Origin: MGBC108787 sp964591225
Lineage (GTDB): Bacteria; Bacillota_I; Bacilli_A; RF39; UBA660
Assembly (NCBI GenBank): GCA_964591225.1
Contig: CAZQAO010000013.1
Location: 1-18,677, forward strand
DNA: 18,677 bases
Reading direction: 5' to 3'
A model generated the notes under the pieces. It ran no database searches. It saw nothing but the letters and a program-made list of their open reading frames with translations, and was not told the DNA's origin. The position numbers and the translations under genes are program-made. Numbering within the stretch: the first letter of the stretch is position 1; each line of letters starts with the position of its first letter. Below are positions 1 through 6,543 of the stretch, in pieces.

Positions 1-258
1 GACGAATCTTATATTGATGTTACCAAAGATTTTGAATTTGTAGAAAAATAAAACTACATTGTAGATGAACCTCAATTTGAAGATTTAGAAGATTTAAGTA
101 AAACTTTAGAAACTGAAGTAGAAAAATTTGCCAATAATTTCAAGGCTAATTTAAAGGATGCATATTATTTTTATGGTTGATGTTATGTAGGTGGTGAACC
201 TAGTTTATTAACAGAGGATTTATGTGAAAAGTATCATTTAAATTGTGGTAGATGGTAA
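1..258 (+). pseudogene. Remnant of a protein gene with two in-frame stops (3' part, unknown family)
   Basis: Frame 1 reads as protein-like sequence from the window edge to a TAA at 256-258, but is broken by TAA at 49-51 and TGA at 178-180. The three stretches read DESYIDVTKDFEFVEK, then an acidic segment containing EDLEDLSKTLETEVEKF, then CYVGGEPSLLTEDLCEKYHL and NCGRW. Composition and codon choice (GAA, GAT, TTA) match the real genes nearby, and the frame does not shift at either stop. This is what a gene decaying by point mutation looks like. Stop-codon recoding is unlikely because TAA and TGA end intact genes elsewhere in the window. I do not recognise the family. The upstream part lies outside the window, so the first stop could instead be the true end of one gene followed by a second remnant. 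Confidence 0.5.
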
Positions 259-285
259 GATAATATTTACAAAAACTATAATATC

Positions 286-318
286 AAAAAAATGAAGTTA
301 GGATTCTTCATTTTTTTT
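286..318. terminator. Bidirectional intrinsic terminator
   Basis: ATGAAG (292-297) pairs with CTTCAT (306-311) around an 8-nt loop. The flanking A7 run (286-292) and T8 run (311-318) extend the stem and give a U-tract on both strands. It can terminate the broken plus-strand gene on the left and the minus-strand membrane gene on the right. The stop codon of the minus-strand gene (298-300) lies in the loop, and that gene's last codons form one arm of the stem. Confidence 0.75.
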
Positions 319-669
319 CGTATTAACACCAACAATAGCTCCCAGGATACTAGCTAAACAAAGAATAAGATAGTAAAGAAGTCTTAAAAAGTGAAAAGGA
401 CTTTGACAAGCTAGTAAGTTCATAATAAGTAAGATAGCGATAAAGAAACATCCTGTTTTTAAACCGGTAATAATTCCTCTTGATGAACTAGTTTTACTGA
501 ATGTCATACTAAATATAAAAAATAAAATTAATAAGTAAATAAAACCAATAATATGAGTTATTTTACTACTTAAAAAAAAGAAATTTAAAATACTTAGTAA
601 AAGAGTACCTATTAAAAAAGCTAAGATAAATTTACCAGCTAATATGCCATATTTTTTGATTGTATCCAT
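298..669 (-). CDS. YrzE-like small membrane protein (TIGR04086 family)
   Basis: A 123-residue, very hydrophobic protein with about four membrane segments (roughly residues 9-33, 38-57, 70-88 and 95-115) and a short lysine/glutamate-rich tail. The pattern fits the TIGR04086 (B. subtilis YrzE) family: a GxxxGLKTG-like turn before the third segment and a C-terminal SILGAIVGVN close to the family's GGxxGVN ending. Function is unknown. Context supports the call, since in B. subtilis yrzE sits beside the DUF421 gene yrbG and spoVB, and both types follow here. The start ATG (667-669 on the minus strand) is preceded by an AGGTGAT ribosome site. The gene ends inside the bidirectional terminator. It is transcribed divergently from the DUF421 gene, and I saw no convincing promoter in the roughly 80 bp between them. 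Confidence 0.68.
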   Translation of the reverse strand: MDTIKKYGILAGKFILAFLIGTLLLSILNFFFLSSKITHIIGFIYLLILFFIFSMTFSKTSSSRGIITGLKTGCFFIAILLIMNLLACQSPFHFLRLLYYLILCLASILGAIVGVNTKKNEES

Positions 670-748
670 ATTTAATCACCTAATTAATTTTATGTTGATG
701 ATTAAAAAGTTATGAGTTGTTCATAATAAATATGAAAGGGTGATCTTT

Positions 749-1393
749 GTGGAATTATTAACGGTTATTTTTAGAACTACATTTTTCTATTTTTTTATTG
801 TTTTTGCTTATCGTATTATGGGTAAAAGAGAAATTGGTCAATTAGGGATTATTGATTTAATTGTTTCGATTTTAATTGCAGAATTAGTAGCTATTAGTAT
901 TGAAAATAGTAATGATTCGATTTTTCTAACTATTTTACCTATAGCACTCTTAGTAATTTTAGAATTATTCTTAGCTTTTCTAAGTATTAAATCCCGGAGA
1001 TTTCGAACTCTTTTTGGGGGTAAACCATCGTTAATTATTGTTAATGGTAATGTCAATTATAAAGAAATGGTTAGACAAAGATATAGTATGGATGATTTAT
1101 TATTAAGTTTAAGACAAAAAGAAATTAAAAGTATTGAAGATGTCGAATATGCTTTTTTAGAACCTAATGGTAAATTATCAATCTTTCAATATAATTTTTT
1201 ACGTACCAAGAGCAATTATCCTATGCCAATTATCTTAGATGGTGAAGTACAAAAAAAAGCTTTAGATTATATTAAAAAAGATGAATCGTGGTTAACTAAA
1301 GAATTAGCTAAAAAAGGGTTAGAAATCAAAGATGTTTTCTATGCTTTTAAAAAGAAAAATAAAATATTTTTAATTAAAAAAAGTAGTTTATAA
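749..1393 (+). CDS. DUF421 family membrane protein (YetF/YrbG-like)
   Basis: A protein of the DUF421/YetF family: three N-terminal membrane helices (about residues 5-25, 33-52 and 58-78) followed by a soluble domain exposed on one membrane face. Family hallmarks are RIMGKREIGQLGIIDLIVSI near the N-terminus, the YSMDDLLLSLRQKEI block and VEYAFLEPNGKLSIF. Members are linked to envelope and spore functions, but the biochemical role is not established. I place the start at GTG 749, giving 214 aa: the AAAGGG ribosome site (735-740) is well spaced for it, and MELLTVIFRT is the normal N-terminus of the family. The upstream in-frame GTG at 740 would overlap that site. The gene converges on the spoVB-like gene with one base between the stop codons and no visible terminator. 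Confidence 0.85.
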   Translation: MELLTVIFRTTFFYFFIVFAYRIMGKREIGQLGIIDLIVSILIAELVAISIENSNDSIFLTILPIALLVILELFLAFLSIKSRRFRTLFGGKPSLIIVNGNVNYKEMVRQRYSMDDLLLSLRQKEIKSIEDVEYAFLEPNGKLSIFQYNFLRTKSNYPMPIILDGEVQKKALDYIKKDESWLTKELAKKGLEIKDVFYAFKKKNKIFLIKKSSL

Positions 1394-1394
1394 A

Positions 1395-2693
1395 TTAATC
1401 ATAGTTCGCCATAATTTTTTTAATTTTAAGGTAATTAGCTAAAACAACAAATATAATATTAGCAATTTCTGAGATAATTAAGCCATAGATACCTATTTTA
1501 AAGAAAGAGAATACAGCGAGAACTAAGTTTTTTAATAATACGCCCCAAAAAGTAATTTTCATAGTATATTTAGCTTCTCCTAAACCTTGAAGAGTACTAA
1601 TCATGGGGGTTTCTAAGTAAAATAAAACAAATATAGGAGCTAGAACTTTTATATATTCTAAACCACTAGTAGTATGATATAAATACCAAAGTAAGGGTTT
1701 ACGAAAGATATAGATTAAGGTAGAAAAGAAAACACCTAAAATAAAGGAAAAGAAAAGAGCTTGTTTAAATCTTCTTTTTACCATATGGTAATTTTTTTGT
1801 TCTTGAAATTTACTAATTTCGGGAACTAAAGCACTAGATATAGCTCCGACAAAGAAATTAGGAAGAGTTAAAACCCCAATTGTATACGTATTATAGGCCC
1901 CATATTCTTTTAATATATAGTCATTAGAATAACCCCTAGATAATAAGATATTAGTTAAGATAATGGGTTCAAAAAAGAAACCAACATTACCAATAAACCG
2001 TGAAGAAACTGTCGGCAAACTAACTTGTAAAATTTCTTTTATCGTCGCAATATCGGGTTTAATATCTTCTTTTTTAATAACTACTTGTTTAGGCATAAAG
2101 AACATAAAAATAATAATAGAAGATATTTCCGAGATAATATTTAGTAATATTAAAGCACTGACTCCAAAAAGAGTCCCTTTTTTCATAAATAGCGGTAAGA
2201 ATAAAACAATTAAGATGAGTCTAATAACTTGTTCTAAAACATTGGAGATAACATAGGGAGTCATTCTTTGTTTACCAAAGAAATAACCTTTGATAATACT
2301 AGATATACTAATAAAGGGTAAAGTAACAGTACAAGCGAGTAATAAGACATAGGCTTCTTTCGTTTTTAATAGATCATAGGCAATATATTTACTAATACTA
2401 AACATGACACTCATAAGCAGAGCATTAATAAAAATCATAATAGCGGTACTATTAGTTAATACTTTGATACTTCTTTTTTTGCCTTCGGCGACAATTTTAG
2501 AAATGGCCATGGGCATTGCCATCGTCGCAATAGTAATTAAAAGGGAATAGGTTGGCATGACAATCGAATATAAACTAACTCCATCTTCTAAAATAATTCT
2601 AGAATAGATAATTTTAATTATAAAACCAAGGAATTTAGTCAAAAATCCCCCTAATATTAAAATAATCGTTGAAGAAATAAATTTATTTTTCAT
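1395..2693 (-). CDS. SpoVB-like polysaccharide/lipid flippase (MOP superfamily)
   Basis: An integral membrane protein of the polysaccharide transporter (PST) branch of the MOP flippase superfamily, nearest in style to SpoVB. It starts with LGGFLTKFLGFIIKIIYSR and continues through SLYSIVMPTYSLLITIATM and the AMPMAISKIVAEG motif typical of SpoVB/YtgP proteins. At 432 aa it is shorter than B. subtilis SpoVB (518 aa), but it runs through to a normal C-terminal helix pair, so it looks compact rather than broken. SpoVB-type proteins move lipid-linked cell wall or cortex precursors across the membrane. The likely role here is the same, though the substrate cannot be read from sequence. The AAAGGTGA ribosome site lies just upstream of the ATG. 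Position next to yrzE-like and DUF421 genes matches the B. subtilis yrzE-yrbG-spoVB cluster. One spoVB homolog alone does not prove sporulation. Confidence 0.8.
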   Translation of the reverse strand: MKNKFISSTIILILGGFLTKFLGFIIKIIYSRIILEDGVSLYSIVMPTYSLLITIATMAMPMAISKIVAEGKKRSIKVLTNSTAIMIFINALLMSVMFSISKYIAYDLLKTKEAYVLLLACTVTLPFISISSIIKGYFFGKQRMTPYVISNVLEQVIRLILIVLFLPLFMKKGTLFGVSALILLNIISEISSIIIFMFFMPKQVVIKKEDIKPDIATIKEILQVSLPTVSSRFIGNVGFFFEPIILTNILLSRGYSNDYILKEYGAYNTYTIGVLTLPNFFVGAISSALVPEISKFQEQKNYHMVKRRFKQALFFSFILGVFFSTLIYIFRKPLLWYLYHTTSGLEYIKVLAPIFVLFYLETPMISTLQGLGEAKYTMKITFWGVLLKNLVLAVFSFFKIGIYGLIISEIANIIFVVLANYLKIKKIMANYD

Positions 2694-2703
2694 CTAATTC
2701 ACC

Positions 2704-2732
2704 TTTAAAAAAAAATTACTTTGTTCTATAAT
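2704..2732 (+). promoter_or_regulatory. Promoter for comN-relA-dtd
   Basis: A perfect TATAAT -10 box (2727-2732) with a weak TTTAAA -35 match (2704-2709) at 17-bp spacing. It lies 24 bp before the comN ATG, in the only gap between the divergent spoVB-like gene and the comN cluster. The region TATAATATATAT is nearly symmetric, so it may also help drive the minus-strand gene. Confidence 0.6.
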
Positions 2733-2756
2733 ATATATGTTTGAGGAGAGAAGAAT

Positions 2757-3005
2757 ATGGTTAATGAAGAGTTTAATTCCCCACAAAAACTGTATGAACA
2801 TATTTATCCAGCTTTGCATAGTAAATGTACTGAATTGAGAATCAAAAAGATGGGTTTTGTGACGGAAAAAATGCTTTGGAAAATATTAAAAGAAACCAAA
2901 TGGAAACAAGATATTCATTTAACCTTATTTGATATCGTCCGGGATATATTTAATATCGATGAAGATTTGATATTTGCCTATTTAAATAAAAAAAAGAAAG
3001 ACTAG
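2757..3005 (+). CDS. comN: ComN-like post-transcriptional regulator (Post_transc_reg family)
   Basis: An 82-residue soluble protein matching the Post_transc_reg family, whose B. subtilis member is ComN (YrzD). The signature is visible throughout: LYEHIYPALHSKCTELRIKK, then FVTEKMLWKILKETKWK, then HLTLFDIVRDIFNI, close to the family pattern of an acidic helix, VTExxLWxxLxxxKWK and LHxIVxDI. In B. subtilis ComN affects comE mRNA and binds the division-site protein DivIVA. The role in this organism is unknown. The GAGGAGAG ribosome site (2743-2750) fixes the start. The gene ends 9 bp before relA and probably shares its transcript. In B. subtilis comN is near spoVB but is separated from relA by secDF, recJ and apt, none of which is present here. 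Confidence 0.82.
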   Translation: MVNEEFNSPQKLYEHIYPALHSKCTELRIKKMGFVTEKMLWKILKETKWKQDIHLTLFDIVRDIFNIDEDLIFAYLNKKKKD

Positions 3006-3014
3006 GAGAAAAAG

Positions 3015-5168
3015 ATGACTACAGATTTGCCAACACTAGAAGATTTAATAACTAAATTAAAACCTAATTTTACCGAAGAAGATTTACAAGACGTTGAAAG
3101 AGCTTATAAGTTCGCCGAAAAAAAACATGAAGGTTTAATGCGTCTTACGAATGAGCCTTTTATTACTCACCCCTTACAAGTTGCTTTAATATTAAGTGAT
3201 TTACATGTTGATAAGATTACCATTATGGGAGCTTTATTACACGAAGTAATGAATAATGGGGATACGACGGAACAAGAATTAAATAAAGAATTTGGTCCCG
3301 AAATAACTAATATTGTCAAAAGTATTAGTACGATTAATAAATTAGAACTTCCCGATGAAAAAGAATCTTCAGCTATTTATTTACGGAAAGTTTTAGTGGG
3401 CCTTGCCGAAGACGTAAGAGTTTTATTTATAAAATTAGCTGATCGTTTGCACAATATGCGCACCATTTGGGCGGTTTGTCCAGAAAAACAAAAGAAAAAA
3501 GCAAACGAAACCATGTCCGTTTTAATACCTATTGCTCATCGTTTGGGCATTTACTCAATTAAAAGTGAATTAGAAGATTTATGTTTACGTTATTTAAAAC
3601 CAGATGTCTATGAAGATATTTTAAAAGAATTACATGAATCAGTCGATGAATTACAAGATGTCTTAGAAACTATGCAAGATAGTATTTCCGCGATGATGAT
3701 TGAACATGGTTTAAAGTTTACGATTAAAAGTCGTGTTAAAAGTGTTTATAGTATTTATAAAAAATTAGAAAAAGGAAAAAAATGGAGTGAAATCTACGAT
3801 ATTTTAGCTTTGCGATTAATCGTGGAAAAAGAAAGTGATTGTTATTTAGCCATTGGTCTTATCCATTCTAAATACCATCCGCTACCTAATCGTTTTAAAG
3901 ATTATATTGCCATGCCCAAAGAAAATATGTATCAATCTTTACATACCGGTGTTTTTGGTACTGATGGCCATATTTTTGAAATTCAAGTAAGAACTCATGA
4001 AATGGATGAATTAGCAGAAAAAGGAATCGCTTCCCATTGGTCTTATAAAGAAAAAGGAACGAAAAAAATCCAAAGTATGATGGAACAAAAATTAGAAATT
4101 TTTAGAAATATCATCGATTCTTATAAAGAAAATGATAATGATGAAGATTTCTTAAGCAATGTTAAAAGTGATGTCTTAGGAGAATTTATTTATGTGTTTA
4201 CTCCCGATGGTGACGTAATCGAATTACCTAAAGGATCGACACCGATTGACTTTGCCTACCGCATTCATTCCAAAGTAGGGGATACCGCTGTCGGAGCTAT
4301 TGTCAATGATGAAATAGTACCTTTGTCTTATGAATTACAAGATGATGACGTTGTCAAAATTAATACCAACAAAAATTCGACGCCGAGTCAAGAATGGTTA
4401 GAGTTTGTTAAAACGAGTGGTGCTCGCAGTAAGATAAAATCTTTCTTTAGTAAACAAGAACGCAGTCGCTATATCGAAGCTGGTAAAAATATGTTGGAAA
4501 AAGAATTGAGAAAACAACATTTATCTTTTGCAGAAATATTTAGTGCCGAAAAATTAGCCAAAATTCAAAAAGATTTAAAATTTAATGACTTAGAAGATAT
4601 ATATTTTGCGATTGGTTCTTTTCGCTATACTCCCGGTTATGTCATTCGGCTTTCCACCGAAGAAAAACAAGATATCACCGATGCCTTAACTTTAACGTCA
4701 ACTCCTAATAAACAAACTTCGAAAATTAAAAATAAAAATGATATTGTCGTCGATGGTTATAACGACCTATTAATTACTTTAGCTAAATGTTGTAAACCCG
4801 TTAAAAATGATAAAATTATCGGTTATATTACTAAGGGTGAAGGTATAACTGTTCATCGTTGTGATTGTCCGAATATCTTAGCTAAAAAAGAAAGGTTAAT
4901 CAATGTTTCTTGGGATGAAGAAACTGTTGAAAACGAATATCTAACTGATGTCTATATTGAATGCTTGAATGACAAAAACTATGTCGCTGATTTAATTAAT
5001 AAAGCTTCGACTAAAAATGTTAATGTCATATCTTTTCGGAGTAATGAAACTAGTGATCAAATGATTTATACTTTTACCATCAAAGTAAAAGATGCAACCC
5101 AATTAAATGAATTTTTAAATAGTTTATATGCTTTACCATTTGTGAAAAAGGCAGGTCGAAAAATATGA
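3015..5168 (+). CDS. relA: Long RelA/SpoT homolog, (p)ppGpp synthetase with altered hydrolase motif
   Basis: A full-length 717-aa Rel protein: HD hydrolase region (about 25-200), synthetase (about 215-350), TGS (about 388-450), zinc-finger/helical region with CCKP and CDCP (about 590-640) and C-terminal ACT. The synthetase looks active: YSIYKKLE, YDILALRLIV, the RFKDYIAMPK charge motif of Gram-positive Rel enzymes, the MYQSLHT G-loop and FEIQVRTHEM are present. The hydrolase region keeps H52, H76 and LADRLHNMRT, but the canonical HDVVEDT reads HEVMNNGDT. The metal-binding Asp is Glu77 and the catalytic Glu-Asp pair is Asn80-Asn81. Known mutations at the equivalent ED pair impair ppGpp hydrolysis, so I infer a synthetase-dominant enzyme. 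The start has a GGAGAAAAAG ribosome site. The stop overlaps the dtd start (ATGA). Confidence 0.95.
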   Translation: MTTDLPTLEDLITKLKPNFTEEDLQDVERAYKFAEKKHEGLMRLTNEPFITHPLQVALILSDLHVDKITIMGALLHEVMNNGDTTEQELNKEFGPEITNIVKSISTINKLELPDEKESSAIYLRKVLVGLAEDVRVLFIKLADRLHNMRTIWAVCPEKQKKKANETMSVLIPIAHRLGIYSIKSELEDLCLRYLKPDVYEDILKELHESVDELQDVLETMQDSISAMMIEHGLKFTIKSRVKSVYSIYKKLEKGKKWSEIYDILALRLIVEKESDCYLAIGLIHSKYHPLPNRFKDYIAMPKENMYQSLHTGVFGTDGHIFEIQVRTHEMDELAEKGIASHWSYKEKGTKKIQSMMEQKLEIFRNIIDSYKENDNDEDFLSNVKSDVLGEFIYVFTPDGDVIELPKGSTPIDFAYRIHSKVGDTAVGAIVNDEIVPLSYELQDDDVVKINTNKNSTPSQEWLEFVKTSGARSKIKSFFSKQERSRYIEAGKNMLEKELRKQHLSFAEIFSAEKLAKIQKDLKFNDLEDIYFAIGSFRYTPGYVIRLSTEEKQDITDALTLTSTPNKQTSKIKNKNDIVVDGYNDLLITLAKCCKPVKNDKIIGYITKGEGITVHRCDCPNILAKKERLINVSWDEETVENEYLTDVYIECLNDKNYVADLINKASTKNVNVISFRSNETSDQMIYTFTIKVKDATQLNEFLNSLYALPFVKKAGRKI

Positions 5169-5602
5169 GAGTAGTGGTGCAAAGAAGTAAGGATTCCAAA
5201 GTTTTGGTGGGTGGCAAAATTGTTGGGCAAATTAATTTTGGTTTAGTTCTTTTAGTAGGATTTAGTACTACGGATACTATCGATGATATTAATTATATGG
5301 TTAAAAAAATTTTAGGATTAAGAATATTTGCTGACGAAAAGGGCGTTATGAATAAAGATATTAGAGAAGTAGAGGGCGAAATATTATCAATTAGTCAATT
5401 TACCCTTTTAGCTGATACTAAAAAAGGGAATCGTCCATCTTACATACATGCGATGAAAGGTAGCGAATCTAGTAAACTGTATCAATTATTTAATGAAAAA
5501 TTGCAAGAGTATGTTCCCGTTCAAACAGGAATATTTGGAGCAGATATGCAAGTTGTCATAAATAATGATGGCCCTGTAACTATTTGTTTAGATTCCAAAT
5601 AA
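5165..5602 (+). CDS. dtd: D-aminoacyl-tRNA deacylase
   Basis: DTD hydrolyses D-aminoacyl-tRNAs (and glycyl-tRNA(Ala)) in the cytoplasm, keeping D-amino acids out of protein. At 145 aa it has the usual family length. The SQFTLLADTKKGNRPSY motif supplies the active-site SQFTL element, and the C-terminal NNDGPVTICLDS holds the cross-subunit Gly-cis-Pro (GP) motif that enforces chirality. MRVVVQRSKDSKV is the standard N-terminus. The start overlaps the relA stop by four bases, implying translational coupling, and relA-dtd is a conserved Bacillota pair. Nothing appears to be missing. Confidence 0.96.
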   Translation: MRVVVQRSKDSKVLVGGKIVGQINFGLVLLVGFSTTDTIDDINYMVKKILGLRIFADEKGVMNKDIREVEGEILSISQFTLLADTKKGNRPSYIHAMKGSESSKLYQLFNEKLQEYVPVQTGIFGADMQVVINNDGPVTICLDSK

Positions 5603-5644
5603 AAATATTTTACTAAAATAGAAAGAGAAGGGTGAATTGAAAGT

Positions 5645-6082
5645 ATGGTAAGTGCCAAACAAGTAGCAGAATATTTTCTTTCTAAAGATTCAGAAAGAAA
5701 ACTTTTTAATCACAATAACGAAAGATTAAATGATTATTTATTTTTAGCTCAAGTTGTTCATTTAGCTAAATATGACTCCAAATTATTTGCTGATGATTTT
5801 GTAGCCTATGATAATGGACCTATTGTTGAATCAATAATGAATTTAGATAATGAACTAATTGGCCATAACGATGAAAATATTAATGAAATAACAAAAGCTT
5901 TTTTAGATAAAATATATTTGTCTTTAGAAAATGCATCATGTGAAGAATTACGAAAAATAATTTATGAAGATCCGGAATGGCAAACTATAAATAAAGAGAC
6001 ATCTAATGTAATGAATTTAGAAAAAAATATTGATGAATATAAAAAAAGATATAAGGGATTAATTGAAGCGTTAAAAATATGA
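5645..6082 (+). CDS. Panacea (DUF4065/SocA-like) domain protein
   Basis: A 145-aa soluble protein whose first two thirds match the Panacea (DUF4065, SocA/GepA-like) fold. It has an N-terminal helix (SAKQVAEYFL), a helix with RLNDYLFLAQVVHLAKY (residues 27-43) equivalent to the KLLYFAQ..HLA helix, KLFADDFVAYDNGPIV (46-61) carrying the family [AE][WY]xxGPxV signature, and a C-terminal EELRKIIYEDPEW block. Known Panacea proteins are often antitoxins paired with very different toxins, including toxic small alarmone synthetases, but many are solitary. No second small gene lies on either side, so a toxin partner is not visible. It follows dtd by 42 bp with an AGAAGGG ribosome site and ends in TGA. 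A regulatory or structural role unrelated to toxin-antitoxin is equally possible. Confidence 0.72.
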   Translation: MVSAKQVAEYFLSKDSERKLFNHNNERLNDYLFLAQVVHLAKYDSKLFADDFVAYDNGPIVESIMNLDNELIGHNDENINEITKAFLDKIYLSLENASCEELRKIIYEDPEWQTINKETSNVMNLEKNIDEYKKRYKGLIEALKI

Positions 6083-6107
6083 GTAAATATTTATATTGAT
6101 AAAGTAG

Positions 6108-6121
6108 CGTAGGATTCTACG
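6108..6121. other. Short inverted repeat just upstream of the leader promoter
   Basis: CGTAG (6108-6112) and CTACG (6117-6121) form a 5-bp stem with a GATT loop, placed after the Panacea gene and eight bases before the first copy of the -35 box. There is no T-run after it, so it is a poor intrinsic terminator. It could be an operator, a pausing hairpin or chance. Confidence 0.3.
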
Positions 6122-6176
6122 TGTTCTCTTGACTTTAAAAATGAAAAGTAATAAAATAAGCATATGATTTATTTCT
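6122..6176 (+). repeat. 55-bp exact direct repeat, left copy at the gap edge
   Basis: The 55 bases here are identical to 6277-6331, and both copies abut the run of N exactly. Fifty-five is a standard de Bruijn k-mer size, so this looks like the shared overlap of two contigs joined by a scaffold gap rather than a biological repeat. The copy contains a full promoter (TTGACT 6129-6134, TAAAAT 6152-6157). Confidence 0.9.
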
Positions 6177-6276
6177 NNNNNNNNNNNNNNNNNNNNNNNN
6201 NNNNNNNNNNNNNNNNNNNNNNNNNNNNNNNNNNNNNNNNNNNNNNNNNNNNNNNNNNNNNNNNNNNNNNNNNNNN
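6177..6276. other. Scaffold gap of 100 N, probably artefactual
   Basis: Exactly 100 undetermined bases, the conventional placeholder for a gap of unknown size. The identical 55-mers on both sides suggest the contigs overlap and that the true sequence has one copy and no gap. If so, real coordinates downstream shift left by 155 bp. Confidence 0.85.
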
Positions 6277-6331
6277 TGTTCTCTTGACTTTAAAAATGAA
6301 AAGTAATAAAATAAGCATATGATTTATTTCT
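6277..6331 (+). repeat. 55-bp exact direct repeat, right copy at the gap edge
   Basis: Second copy of the 55-mer at 6122-6176. It leads without interruption into the T-box leader, so this copy carries the promoter that is physically linked to hisS in the assembly. Confidence 0.9.
6284..6312 (+). promoter_or_regulatory. Promoter of the hisS-asnS-aspS-gatCAB operon
   Basis: TTGACT (-35, 6284-6289; 5 of 6 consensus bases), a 17-bp spacer and TAAAAT (-10, 6307-6312; 5 of 6) form a good housekeeping promoter. Transcription would begin near 6319, about 11 bases before T-box stem I. The same promoter is duplicated at 6129-6157 in the left repeat copy. Confidence 0.78.
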
Positions 6332-6536
6332 ATGGAAAAGAAGAGTATATCTAGAGATTTTTAAAGAGAAGGCTAGTGGGTGCAAATGCCTAAAAATGTT
6401 TAGATAGAAAGACAGCTTTTCAAAACATAGAACGCAAAAAATGCGATAAATTTTAAGAGAGTACCTAGTAAAGTAAGGTGGCACCGCGGAAATTATTTCG
6501 TCCTTACATTTATTAGGTTTTTTTAGTTTAAGGAGG
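6319..6536 (+). promoter_or_regulatory. T-box riboswitch, tRNA-Asp type, possibly translational
   Basis: Stem I is clear. Base CTATG/CATAG (6330-6334 with 6426-6430) and GAAAAG/CTTTTC (6335-6340 with 6416-6421); specifier loop with left arm AAGAGTA (6341-6347) and right arm GAAAGACAG; then TATCTA/TAGATA, ATTTTT/AAAAAT and a distal AGGC/GCCT loop. The specifier is GAC (Asp, 6411-6413) followed by A. A small hairpin (6433-6445) precedes the T-box AGGTGGCACCGCGG (6476-6489). The base after TGG is C6482, which pairs with discriminator G, as in tRNA-Asp and not tRNA-His. Antiterminator: GTAAGG (6473-6478) with CCTTAC (6502-6507) around the TGGCACC bulge. The competing fold pairs TCCTTA (6501-6506) with TAAGGA (6529-6534), covering the hisS ribosome site. 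A U7 tract (6518-6524) has only a weak hairpin before it. Uncharged tRNA-Asp should therefore raise hisS expression. Confidence 0.9.
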
Positions 6537-6543
6537 AATAAAA

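Noticed and set aside
1..258. Mycoplasma-type code (TGA = Trp) or selenocysteine to explain the in-frame TGA at 178-180
   Set aside because: TGA ends relA, gatC and the Panacea gene, two of them in ATGA overlaps, and all Trp codons seen in conserved motifs are TGG. The same frame also has a TAA, which these hypotheses do not explain.
838..1056. Minus-strand open frame of 72 codons
   Set aside because: It lies entirely within the DUF421 gene and has no ribosome site or recognisable protein features; it is a shadow frame.
1963..2256. Plus-strand open frame of 97 codons
   Set aside because: It is the antisense of the conserved SpoVB-like coding sequence.
6122..6331. Tandem promoters or an insertion-type direct repeat around the gap
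   Set aside because: The identity is exact, the length equals a usual assembler k-mer and both copies stop exactly at the Ns, so an assembly overlap is simpler.
6429..6434. An AAC (Asn) codon near the foot of stem I as a second T-box specifier
   Set aside because: It lies outside the specifier loop, after the closing CATAG strand, so it is not positioned to pair with an anticodon.
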